A stretch of 64,000 nt of DNA from assembly GCF_031851795.1 (NCBI RefSeq), contig NZ_CP134696.1, forward strand, positions 4,422,501 through 4,486,500, in the 5' to 3' direction. This DNA is from Pontibacter sp. G13 (GTDB lineage: Bacteria; Bacteroidota; Bacteroidia; J057). Under the pieces are notes generated by a model. That model made no database searches. It saw only the letters and a program-made list of their open reading frames with translations, and was not told where the DNA came from. This document shows, piece by piece, positions 18,432 to 26,555 of the stretch. A program made the position numbers and the translations under genes. How positions within the stretch are numbered: position 1 is the first letter of the stretch; each line of letters begins with the position of its first letter.

Positions 18432-19817
18432 TTAAAACTTCCACTGCACCGCCCCAGAAGCAAAGAAGATCGGCTTGCCCGCCCCAGTCTCTCGGATATA
18501 ATTTCCCGGAGTCAAATATGAAATGAAGCTTATGAATGCCCAGTGTGGATTGGGCAGATAGAAGAGGTCTAAAGCATATTGATGGCCGCCCCCCAACGCC
18601 TGACTTTCCGCATCAGGAGTAGGGCGAACTTGCATCATGCTGGGCGCATAAGTCCCGTCATGAATGCTGGTCCGACCGAGCCAATAGTAGCGAGCGTTGA
18701 TGAACAGGCTTGGCAAAGGCTGGATTCCCACCATGGGATTGATGTGCGAGATATTGCTGGGACCTTGTGGAGCTGCCAGTCCATACACGGGTTTTGGGTA
18801 AAGCGGATCGAACGTATTGAGCATGCCATCATTGGGTTGTAAATCGCCTGAAACATAGCTGGCCCCCATTCCGACCATCGGAGCCCAAAATTGATCCCGA
18901 AAAATGTAGCGCAGTTCTCCCGTCACATTGAATGCAGCAATCCATTCATCCAAAAATTGCCCCGTCTGCGCCATACCTTCTACATCATAGTACCAGTATT
19001 TCCCGTGGTTCCAGACTCTACTGCCGATCGTATGGCGATGCTGAGTACCCGGACGGAATTGATAAGCTCGACGCGCTGAATACATGCCGAAATAATAGGC
19101 GTCCAAATGAGTCGCCTGCTTCAATCTCCATTGCCCATAGGCTCCCCAAATCCATTCTTCAACATGTTGATTATCGAACACGCCGGGCTGATTGATCACT
19201 GGGGTCGCTGCCAATAGGTGGATCATACGCGCTGGACTTCGAATCAAGAAGGATATTCCGTCAAATGACAAGCGATTGTTGGGGCCTTCCCGTGAGGAAA
19301 TGAGCATTTCATTGCCAAAGCTTAGCTCCTGCCTACCGATCCGCAGCGTATGCCTTCCCGATTTGTCGCTGAAATCCAGGAAGAGCTGGTGAATCCCAAA
19401 TTGATCGTAGGCAATCTCCGGAACGGGCGGATTGGGCGATCCCCATTCCCAATTGCTGTGAATCTGGCCAAATACCCGGATTCGATTCCCAGTTTCATAG
19501 TTGGCGTGAAGCATGCTGCGCTGCTGAAATTGGCCATTAGGATCTGACTTCATACCGGGAGGAAGGTCGCCAAAATTGGCATGGATGCGCGTATCCCACC
19601 AGATCCGGTATTCTCCGCCAATCGACAGACGACCCTTCTCGCCGACTTGGATCAGCTTAAGACGGTCCAACCCGCGCTTGGGCATCGTGTCTGCCTCAAG
19701 GTGGCTGAAATTATCTTGATATCTCAAATGCTTGATTGGACCGGGCTGAGCAAACAGACTTGCAAAGCCTGTCATGATCACAAGCAGAGCAAGGCTGATG
19801 GATGGGGACAAATTCAT
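18432..19817 (-). CDS. Outer-membrane porin, alginate-export-like
   Basis: A 461-residue beta-barrel protein. I chose the ATG at 19817, because from there a clean signal peptide follows (MNLSPSISLALLVIMTGFAS, cleavage after LFAQ); the longer frame to 19853 would put 12 extra residues before it. The N-terminal region GRLSIGGEYRIWWDTR, the repeated aromatic-ending strands and the FGNEMLISSREGPNNRLSFDG stretch match the Alginate_exp/OprD-like porin group. Such porins pass sugars or small anions across the outer membrane; specificity here is unknown. The C-terminus ends in FASGAVQWKF, with the terminal aromatic expected of a BAM substrate. It is followed by an intrinsic terminator. Confidence 0.78.
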   Translation of the reverse strand: MNLSPSISLALLVIMTGFASLFAQPGPIKHLRYQDNFSHLEADTMPKRGLDRLKLIQVGEKGRLSIGGEYRIWWDTRIHANFGDLPPGMKSDPNGQFQQRSMLHANYETGNRIRVFGQIHSNWEWGSPNPPVPEIAYDQFGIHQLFLDFSDKSGRHTLRIGRQELSFGNEMLISSREGPNNRLSFDGISFLIRSPARMIHLLAATPVINQPGVFDNQHVEEWIWGAYGQWRLKQATHLDAYYFGMYSARRAYQFRPGTQHRHTIGSRVWNHGKYWYYDVEGMAQTGQFLDEWIAAFNVTGELRYIFRDQFWAPMVGMGASYVSGDLQPNDGMLNTFDPLYPKPVYGLAAPQGPSNISHINPMVGIQPLPSLFINARYYWLGRTSIHDGTYAPSMMQVRPTPDAESQALGGGHQYALDLFYLPNPHWAFISFISYLTPGNYIRETGAGKPIFFASGAVQWKF

Positions 19818-19892
19818 GGGAATAAAATGTTTGGGAAAGGAATCCTCCCACATGCCGAGCGGTTGTCAAAGCATGTGGGAGGGGATGGATGA

Positions 19893-20639
19893 TTAGTATT
19901 TGCCTGCGAATGGGTAGAAGTGCTCTTTCATGATTCCGACGAAACCGCCTTCGATTTCCTCATCCTGCATGGCTTTTGGATGGGTGTAGGCACGAAGAAT
20001 CTCTGCGCCTGCGCCCTCCCAAGTGAAAGGAATGGCACCTGCTTGAACCATCCGGTCGATCGCACGATTGTGGGCATCGGTAGTGGCATCGCCCATGAGA
20101 TCCGTCAAGATGTAGACCTCATACCCATCCTGAAGCGCGTCCAGTGCCGTGTAGGTGGGGCAACCGGAAGTCCATAGGCCCGTGATCAGCACCTTTTTGC
20201 GTCCTGTCGCCGCGACTGCATCCACGACTGCTTGATTCTGCCAAGCGTTGAGAGAGATCCGGTCGATGTTTTCGACATCTGAAGGGATGAACTCCTTGAT
20301 GTTCGATACCGTGGGTTGATTGGCTCCTAGCTCGACTCCGATGGTGGATTCGATCACGGGAATATCGAATACATCCGCAGTTTTGATCATCGCTTGGATA
20401 TTGTTGGTCAAAACTTCCCGATCCATGTTGCGGACCATGCCCAGCATTTCTTCCTGCCAGTCGATTACCAACAACACGGTATTTTCGGACGTGAGGAGAT
20501 TGTCGGTCTTGGGATCTTTGGGTACGAAGTGTGCGCCCGGACCCTTGGCCTCAGTTGGAGTGGAGCGAGTCGTGAAATTGAAGGTTGCCAGTGCGATGGC
20601 TACGGCAAATACCGTAAATACGATGGTTGACTTTTTCAT
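19893..20639 (-). CDS. Isochorismatase-family cysteine hydrolase, exported
   Basis: The 248-residue protein has an N-terminal signal or anchor segment (IVFTVFAVAIALATFNF) and then an isochorismatase-like hydrolase domain. Asp60 (VIDWQEEML) and Cys160 (LWTSGCPTYTALDAL) are in the expected positions, and the ending segment VYILTDLMGDATTD is typical of YcaC-type members. These enzymes hydrolyse amides or related bonds; the substrate is unknown and export is unusual for the family. It is 76 bp upstream of the porin gene on the same strand, so cotranscription with the porin is possible. Confidence 0.82.
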   Translation of the reverse strand: MKKSTIVFTVFAVAIALATFNFTTRSTPTEAKGPGAHFVPKDPKTDNLLTSENTVLLVIDWQEEMLGMVRNMDREVLTNNIQAMIKTADVFDIPVIESTIGVELGANQPTVSNIKEFIPSDVENIDRISLNAWQNQAVVDAVAATGRKKVLITGLWTSGCPTYTALDALQDGYEVYILTDLMGDATTDAHNRAIDRMVQAGAIPFTWEGAGAEILRAYTHPKAMQDEEIEGGFVGIMKEHFYPFAGKY

Positions 20640-21053
20640 TGCTATTGGGGTTAAAAGTATGCCACAAAGAAACAGCCCGATGGCAGGCCCCGACAGGTGT
20701 GAATGGTGATATAGATGGTAAAAATTGGAATATTTGTCTCTTTTATTAGGATAATGAGGTAATTGTATGGTTTTAATTGGAGGAGTGTTTTTGAGAAATT
20801 CATATGCAAGTGGCTTTTCCGGTCAATTACTATGAGTCAGAAATTGAGAATCAAATGAAGTACCCGCGTTTACCGATAATGTAGATTTGTGAATAAATTA
20901 TTTATGTATTGTTAAAAATTCCCCCAAATAATGTTAGATTGATAACAGGTTGCCACTTTCTATATTGATTTTTGAAAAATTGCCAAAGTCATTGGATGAT
21001 TTAATCCGACAAATTCACCATTGGAATCGGCAGAATCACACAACACTATTTAC
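20640..21053. other. 414-bp AT-rich intergenic region
   Basis: This separates the divergent isochorismatase and truncated-hemoglobin genes. It is clearly more AT-rich than its surroundings, especially 20720-20960, and should hold both promoters. I could not identify a consensus TAnnTTTG element, a repeat or an RNA gene in it. Confidence 0.4.
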
Positions 21054-21434
21054 ATGGAGTCAGCTTCTCTCTTTGATCGTTTGGGCGGCATGGCAGCCGT
21101 CAATGCAGCTGTAGACATCTTTTACCAAAAGGTATTGGCAGATGAAACCGTCAACGGATTTTTTGCCAATATCGAAATGGGTGCCCAGTCAGGTAAACTC
21201 AAGATGTTTCTCGCCTACGCTTTCGGAGCGCCTATGCCTTATTCAGGCAAGAACATGCGCGAAGCCCACGCCCACATGAAATTGACCGAAGCCCACTTCG
21301 GAGCGGTTGCCGGCCATTTGGTCGCCACCCTTCAGGAGTTGGAGGTTCCTCAAGAATTGATTGATGAAGTGGTCGCCATTGCATTGACCACAAAAGACGA
21401 CGTCTTGAACGTGCCTGTTCAGACTGAGTCGTGA
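21054..21434 (+). CDS. Truncated hemoglobin, group I-like
   Basis: A 126-residue 2-on-2 globin. The family start SLFDRLGGMAAVNAAVDIFYQKVLAD is clear, and the proximal heme His lies in the AHAHMKLTEAHFGAVAGHL helix. These proteins bind oxygen or nitric oxide and usually serve in NO or redox defence. The frame could be extended to a TTG at 21021, but the ATG at 21054 starts directly at the conserved N-terminus and is preferred. It is monocistronic and is closed by a strong terminator at 21467. Confidence 0.9.
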   Translation: MESASLFDRLGGMAAVNAAVDIFYQKVLADETVNGFFANIEMGAQSGKLKMFLAYAFGAPMPYSGKNMREAHAHMKLTEAHFGAVAGHLVATLQELEVPQELIDEVVAIALTTKDDVLNVPVQTES

Positions 21435-21466
21435 GTGATTGGATGATTTACCCCTCAACTTGCTGG

Positions 21467-21495
21467 AACGGGTCCCGATGCGGGACCCGTTTTTT
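21467..21495 (+). terminator. Intrinsic terminator of truncated-hemoglobin gene
   Basis: AACGGGTCCC and GGGACCCGTT form a perfect 10-bp stem around the loop GATGC, followed by a T run. Confidence 0.9.
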
Positions 21496-21535
21496 GTTTT
21501 GGCTAATTGGAAAAGCTGCCAATTTGGTAAGGATA

Positions 21536-23182
21536 TTACTGCAAAAAAGAACTCAGGAGGATGGGTAAAGTATGCATGGTAGCCGGTTCAATTTTGGTTT
21601 CTAGACTTACTGTGCCGTTTTCGAGGAAAAACAATCTGCCTTGAAGAAAATTATTTCCCACGTAGGAGCGGAATTCTGAATGCTGGTCCACCAGAAGATT
21701 GGGAAAATCCTCGGTAATCTGCAGGGCTTTTATTTTTTGTCTAGTGGTTCGTATATCTGATGCTGCAAGCACGCAATACAAGGGCACACTTAAGGTAGAG
21801 GTATCCAGCTGGATGAAATATTCAAGCATTTCATTTAGGCATCCTTTGCAGCCCAAGTCTACCGGGATAAAGAGCACTGCACACTTTTGGGAAGTAATAC
21901 CCATTTCAGATTTTAGATACGCATCCCAACCACCGGGTTTTCGTCGAGGGGCTTTCACGATTGCCTGTTCATGAAATTCCTCAAGGGGGACTTCCTCAAA
22001 TTGGTATTCGAAAATCCGAATCTTCCATTCCATAGATGAAGAGTTGCGATTTCGCATATCAAACATGGCGATTCCCCGAGGAAGGAATCCCGCCATGAAG
22101 TGCCTTTCAGGATATATAGATTGGCCAATAGGGTTGAGCTCACGGTCGAAAATGATTGAGCCAGCTCTATTTCTCGTAGCCATATACTCCTCGCCAACCC
22201 CCTGAATAGGAAAGGAAGATCCTCTTAAAATATATTGTCGATATGGGTCATAGATCAATGATTTATACCTTCCGTACTGAGGCTCAATATCCCGATCCCA
22301 AGGCATCATCCATGTTCCCGACAAATGGGGAACCGTATCAAAGACATAAGACCGTAAATAAGCCGTGTCCCAATTACCAGAATGAAGGTCCTGTCGATAC
22401 ACCTCTGGGCGATTCATTGTGGCGAAGTATGCGTAGTGAAAGGAATCGTCATGCACATATGAGATCCTTTTGAAGTCTCTGGGATAGTATTCTCCGATGC
22501 GATGATGGACTGGAACTGGGGCAAATTCAAAACTGGGAGGATCTGCGGATAGATCAAAATACCCTACTCCGTAACCTTCTGGGGTGCCGAAGAGGGTATC
22601 TCCAGGGCCATAGTTGAACCGCTCGATATTGGTTACAATCTTGCCACTGAAATATCTGAGCAGAACCAGACTCCCTGTGATCAGATAGACAGAGTCCTTG
22701 GAAAGATGTGTTTGTCGGGAGGTCCAGAGGGGAGCGGCGGAAAGGTCATAGGATTTGAGGATTTCCCCTGAAGCATTCAAAAGAAATAAGGTCGAATCAT
22801 GGGAAAACCCCGGATTTTTGGAGGAATTATTGAGGAAAAATATGGAATCGTCATTCACGTAATAGAAATCACGCGCTTCATCTCTGACATTATGGAAAAT
22901 GTGAACCGGAATCTCTTTCCTGAGGGAACCATCTCCCAAATCATATTCTAGCAGGCGATCCTTCAGGTGGTCATAGGTGATTATTCCTGGATCTGGATTT
23001 TCAACATATTGACTCCTAAATGGCATCCAATGCTGATCGGGCATAAGTGGGATTGTCAGGCTGTCAATTGGGACGTATTTGATTTGGGTGATCCTTTGAG
23101 AAGGAGACTGACATGAAGAAAGTACGCCTATTGAAAAAAGCATGAATATCCAGCACGCCCTTGCAGATTTCGAATTTTTCAT
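21536..23182 (-). CDS. Lipoprotein with beta-propeller-like body and thioredoxin-like tail
   Basis: I use the ATG at 23182, which gives a lipoprotein signal (WIFMLFSIGVLSSC, Cys24); the frame is open to 23254. The 548-residue product has a central region of repeated beta strands with aromatic and Asp residues, resembling DUF4221 or 6-bladed propeller lipoproteins of Bacteroidota. The last 130 residues look like a thioredoxin-fold domain with a CxxC-type motif (DLGCKGCLNEML). A role in periplasmic redox or peptide handling is possible. It lies 107 bp downstream of a Cys-rich small lipoprotein gene on the same strand, and the two are likely partners. The family call is tentative. Confidence 0.6.
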   Translation of the reverse strand: MKNSKSARACWIFMLFSIGVLSSCQSPSQRITQIKYVPIDSLTIPLMPDQHWMPFRSQYVENPDPGIITYDHLKDRLLEYDLGDGSLRKEIPVHIFHNVRDEARDFYYVNDDSIFFLNNSSKNPGFSHDSTLFLLNASGEILKSYDLSAAPLWTSRQTHLSKDSVYLITGSLVLLRYFSGKIVTNIERFNYGPGDTLFGTPEGYGVGYFDLSADPPSFEFAPVPVHHRIGEYYPRDFKRISYVHDDSFHYAYFATMNRPEVYRQDLHSGNWDTAYLRSYVFDTVPHLSGTWMMPWDRDIEPQYGRYKSLIYDPYRQYILRGSSFPIQGVGEEYMATRNRAGSIIFDRELNPIGQSIYPERHFMAGFLPRGIAMFDMRNRNSSSMEWKIRIFEYQFEEVPLEEFHEQAIVKAPRRKPGGWDAYLKSEMGITSQKCAVLFIPVDLGCKGCLNEMLEYFIQLDTSTLSVPLYCVLAASDIRTTRQKIKALQITEDFPNLLVDQHSEFRSYVGNNFLQGRLFFLENGTVSLETKIEPATMHTLPILLSSFLQ

Positions 23183-23289
23183 GAGTGTGTTACAAATTCC
23201 CCCCTCCGTAGTTATTTCCTTCGGAAGGGGGAGGCTAAGAGGAAAAATTTTCATTATTAGGGTTCAAGCATTGCCACAATGGGGCCCTT

Positions 23290-23769
23290 TCATTTTGTGC
23301 ATTTGACGATGGTATATACTGGGAAAATGTTAGCTGGATGCTCCTTCCAGTAGCAAGTACTTCCCGCGTCCTTGCAAGTGTCATATTCTTCGCAAGTGTC
23401 TTCATTCATCGCCTTCCCCAATTCTTGAGTACAGTTGTTTACCAGTTTATGCGTGCTCGGCAATGGATTCACTGGATCTAGTGCATATACTTCGAACACC
23501 AGTTGATGAAGCGTGAACAAATAGACATCTCCGTATCCTCCACTCACAATATCTGGATGGGATAAAATAAACCCCTCTGGCACCGGAGTCAGATTGCCTT
23601 CCGGGTGATTCTGAAAAAAGCTCAAATGTAGGGAGGGTTCAGAAACAGCAGAAACTGGAGATTCAACTGCGGAGGAAGATGCCGCTACAATTTCTTGAGA
23701 AATTTGATCTTCACAGCCTAAGCTGAAGATCAAGATAGCACATGCTAGGAAGGAAAAAATGGTTTTCAT
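23290..23769 (-). CDS. Small Cys-rich lipoprotein, unknown function
   Basis: The 159-residue protein has a lipoprotein signal (FLACAILIFSLGC, Cys19). A low-complexity Ser/Glu/Val linker follows. The C-terminal 50 residues hold six cysteines (NNCTQEL, EDTCEEYDTCKDAGSTCYW, VKC), a pattern expected for disulfide bonds. I do not recognise the family. The downstream gene encodes a lipoprotein with a CxxC thioredoxin-like tail, which could act on these cysteines (inference). Small secreted Cys-rich or NVEALA-like peptides next to propeller proteins are known in Bacteroidota, but I see no NVEALA motif. Confidence 0.6.
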   Translation of the reverse strand: MKTIFSFLACAILIFSLGCEDQISQEIVAASSSAVESPVSAVSEPSLHLSFFQNHPEGNLTPVPEGFILSHPDIVSGGYGDVYLFTLHQLVFEVYALDPVNPLPSTHKLVNNCTQELGKAMNEDTCEEYDTCKDAGSTCYWKEHPANIFPVYTIVKCTK

Positions 23770-23889
23770 TTTTAGTGAATTAGATTGTAACTGAATGGGT
23801 TGGAGAACTGTAAATTTCTTTCAGCGCTCCATCTCCACATTTAATCTACCGAAAAAATCCTTTTTATAATTCATTTAGGTAAAATATTT

Positions 23890-23905
23890 TACTTTGTATA
23901 AAGTA
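23890..23905. promoter_or_regulatory. Palindrome TACTTT-GTAT-AAAGTA
   Basis: This perfect inverted repeat lies 121 bp upstream of the Cys-rich lipoprotein start at 23769 and could be an operator. The area around it (23770-24049) is AT-rich and otherwise empty as far as I can see. Confidence 0.3.
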
Positions 23906-24049
23906 TGGTTTATGTCATGAAAATAAAATCTGCCTATTTACCTGTATACCAAAGCTGAATGGGTTAATAACTGGAACCGAAATTGGCCATGTGTAGCTTT
24001 TCCATTGTTGAATCGCTAATCGTGGCTTTGTTCAGAAAACTCCCACCCA

Positions 24050-24084
24050 AAAAAATAGGGCCCACCTCAAATGAGACGAGCCCT
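24050..24084 (-). terminator. Intrinsic terminator after AhpD-like gene
   Basis: On the minus strand, AGGGCTCGTCTCA pairs imperfectly with TGAGGTGGGCCCT and is followed by ATTTTTTT. It lies 20 bp beyond the stop at 24107. Confidence 0.75.
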
Positions 24085-24106
24085 GCTTTGCACCGCACGT
24101 GCATCG

Positions 24107-24469
24107 CTATGCTTCGGAAGCTTCGGCCGATGAGCCGAGTACTTCATCCATGTATTCGTAAGCGCGGCGAAGATGGGGAATCACAATCGTACCGCCTACC
24201 AAGGTGGCAATCTCGAAAACCTCGATCAACTCCGCTTCGGTGGCTCCTGCTTCGATGGCTGAGCCGATATGATATTTGATGCAATCATCGCAGCGAAGTA
24301 CCATAGAAGCTGATAATCCCGCCAACTCCTTGGTCTTGCTTGGTAACGCACCCGCCTTGAAAGTATTGGTGTCTAAGTTGAAAATGCGCTTTAGGATCTT
24401 ACTCTCTGATCCCAAAATCCGGTCATTCATCCGGCTGCGGTAGTCATTGAAGGACTCAACCTTGCTCAT
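24107..24469 (-). CDS. Carboxymuconolactone decarboxylase / AhpD-like protein
   Basis: This 120-residue all-helical protein carries the AhpD-type motif CDDCIKYHIGSAIEAGAT (CxxC followed by His four residues later), the peroxidase-type active site of the CMD/AhpD superfamily. AhpD-like proteins reduce peroxiredoxin partners or act as small thiol peroxidases; no partner is encoded nearby. It is a single-gene unit with its own terminator. The region between it and pgk (24470-24806) contains no gene I can support. Confidence 0.85.
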   Translation of the reverse strand: MSKVESFNDYRSRMNDRILGSESKILKRIFNLDTNTFKAGALPSKTKELAGLSASMVLRCDDCIKYHIGSAIEAGATEAELIEVFEIATLVGGTIVIPHLRRAYEYMDEVLGSSAEASEA

Positions 24470-24806
24470 GGGGAAAAAGTGTTTGAGAATGGGTGATTTT
24501 CTTAAAGCTGTTTAAGGTGTTTATGTTTGGACGCGAAAGCCACCAGATTTATATCCTCAAATCGCCAAATTGGATGCCCAAAGAGAATTGAGCAACACTG
24601 TGGACCATTCAAGAATCCTGGGCTTGGACCTTTGCAGCCGAAAAAAGGAACCCTTAAACTACTTACTTAACAAAATGAAAGATGAAACCGATTTCCATCT
24701 ACTGCTTGTCAGGAAAAAGGCCCAGCAAGTTGCAACATTATCAATAATTCGCCAATAGTCGCTGGAAATTTGGTATTTTCGCACCCAAATCAAACCCTGT
24801 ACTCCT

Positions 24807-25991
24807 ATGAAGTTCATTACTGACGCTCCAGTAGCAGGAAGACGCGCATTGATCCGGGTGGATTTCAACGTGCCTTTGAACCAAGACCTCGAGGTGACGG
24901 ATGACCGCCGCGTTCGCGAAGCGATTCCTACAATCAAACATATTCTCGAAAATGGCGGCTCCTGTGTCCTCATGTCCCACTTGGGAAGACCCAAAGATGG
25001 ACCAGAAGACAAGTTCTCCCTTCGCCATGTGATTTCCACCTTGCAGAAGTACGTCGATGCAGAAGTGAAATTCGCCGATGACTGCGTAGGTGCAGAAGCC
25101 CTCGAATTGGCCACCAACCTTCAGCCGGGACAGATCCTACTCCTGGAAAACCTCCGATTCTACAAGGAAGAGAAGAAAGGCGATGCAGAATTCGCGATGA
25201 AGCTGGCCAAATACGGCGACTACTACGTGAATGATGCATTTGGTACGGCTCACCGTGCGCACGCTTCTACCTACACCGTAGCCAAACTCTTTGAAGAGAA
25301 ATACTGCGGATTGTTGCTCAAGAAGGAGATCGAAAACGCCGACAAGGTGATGAACTCCGACGCTCGTCCAGTATGTGCGATCATGGGAGGTGCCAAGGTA
25401 TCCGACAAGATCATGATCATCGAAAGCCTCATGGACAAGGTGGATTACATCCTCATCGGTGGAGGAATGGCCTACACCTTCTTGCGCGCCAAAGGCTACA
25501 AAGTCGGCAAATCCCTCATGGAGGAAGACAAGATCACGGTAGCCGCTCAGCTCCTCAAAACAGCTGTTGCCAAAAATACCAAGATCCTGACTCCAGTAGA
25601 TTCTGTCTGCTCTGACGTATTCGGCGAGGATGGCAAAGTGGCCGTCGTTCGCAACGAAGAATTCCCAGACGATATGATGGGATTGGACATCGGACCCGAG
25701 ACTTTCCAGTACTATTACGACACCATCATGGATTCCAAGGTTATCCTGTGGAACGGACCGATGGGTGTATTTGAAATGGAAAAATTCTCCAAAGGAACCC
25801 AAGCTGTCGGCGAAGCGATTGTAGACGCGACCAAAAAAGGCGCATTCTCCCTGATTGGTGGTGGTGACTCTGCTGCTGCTGTCGCCAAATTCGGCATGGA
25901 AGACGACGTATCCTACGTCTCTACCGGTGGCGGTGCCCTCCTCGAATACCTCGAAGGAAAGGTTCTCCCAGGCATCGAAGCCCTCGGCTAG
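24807..25991 (+). CDS. pgk: Phosphoglycerate kinase
   Basis: Phosphoglycerate kinase interconverts 1,3-bisphosphoglycerate and 3-phosphoglycerate with ADP/ATP in glycolysis and gluconeogenesis. At 394 residues it has the normal family length. The substrate-binding N-terminal motifs RVDFNVPLN and MSHLGRP, the hinge GGAKVSDK and the C-terminal nucleotide motif GGGDSAAAV are all present. Codon use is strongly biased, as expected for a highly expressed gene. A near-consensus -7 element (TATTTTCG) ends about 25 bp before the ATG. It is monocistronic and ends in an intrinsic terminator at 26113. Confidence 0.97.
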   Translation: MKFITDAPVAGRRALIRVDFNVPLNQDLEVTDDRRVREAIPTIKHILENGGSCVLMSHLGRPKDGPEDKFSLRHVISTLQKYVDAEVKFADDCVGAEALELATNLQPGQILLLENLRFYKEEKKGDAEFAMKLAKYGDYYVNDAFGTAHRAHASTYTVAKLFEEKYCGLLLKKEIENADKVMNSDARPVCAIMGGAKVSDKIMIIESLMDKVDYILIGGGMAYTFLRAKGYKVGKSLMEEDKITVAAQLLKTAVAKNTKILTPVDSVCSDVFGEDGKVAVVRNEEFPDDMMGLDIGPETFQYYYDTIMDSKVILWNGPMGVFEMEKFSKGTQAVGEAIVDATKKGAFSLIGGGDSAAAVAKFGMEDDVSYVSTGGGALLEYLEGKVLPGIEALG

Positions 25992-26112
25992 GCAGGGTGC
26001 GACCCCTTGTGGACGCCAAAAATCGAACAAGTGTCCCTTCCGGACTCACCGTATAATTAGACTTCGAATCAAACCATCGACGCTGTAAAGCGCAACACCT
26101 GTGAAATGTGGA

Positions 26113-26146
26113 GGCTGCCCCAAATTTGGGGTGGCCTTGTTTTTTG
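26113..26146 (+). terminator. Intrinsic terminator downstream of pgk
   Basis: GGCTGCCCCAAA pairs with TTTGGGGTGGCC (two G-U pairs), followed by TTGTTTTTT. It is 120 bp after the pgk stop. Confidence 0.7.
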
Positions 26147-26230
26147 GGAAGAGATTAGTTTCCCTTGAATCAGGCGCACATGAGAGGATTTCTCTGTTAT
26201 TATCATCTGGAGATAGAAGATGATGGGGAT

Positions 26231-26458
26231 TTGGGCGTGCCCCCGCGATCAGGGAATCTTGGATGGCGCTCGGCAAAATAGGCGCGGGGTCGTGTGCTGC
26301 ATGGGTCCGCTTCGCTTCCGTCCTCGGACATAAGATAGCACGTGAATCGAGGATTCCACCTGGCCTGAACGGGGATGGGAAATGGAGGCAGTTTTCCTCG
26401 GACCGCACCTAGGGGTGCGCCATTACGCCCACTCACGCCACACCAGCCAGCCGCACCT
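26231..26458. repeat. Dispersed GGGCGTG...CACGCC intergenic element, copy 2
   Basis: It begins TTGGGCGTGCCCCCGCG, contains GGCGCGGGGTCG and ends ACTCACGCCACACCAG and CCGCAC. The middle is diverged from copies 1 and 3. It occupies the gap between the convergent pgk and E1 genes; no gene is visible in this gap. Confidence 0.6.
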
Positions 26459-26459
26459 A

Positions 26460-26497
26460 AAAAGAAATATGCCCGGACAACCACTGGGTTGCCGGGC
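26460..26497 (-). terminator. Intrinsic terminator of E1 gene
   Basis: GCCCGG...CCGGGC (26471-26497) forms a stem extended by the inner pairing CAACC/GGTTG, and on the minus strand is followed by the T-rich ATATTTCTTTTT. Confidence 0.75.
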
Positions 26498-26555
26498 ACT
26501 GGGCGAAGGTTTGTAACATCAACCTGAACACATCGACCAAAGCCGACATGACTCT

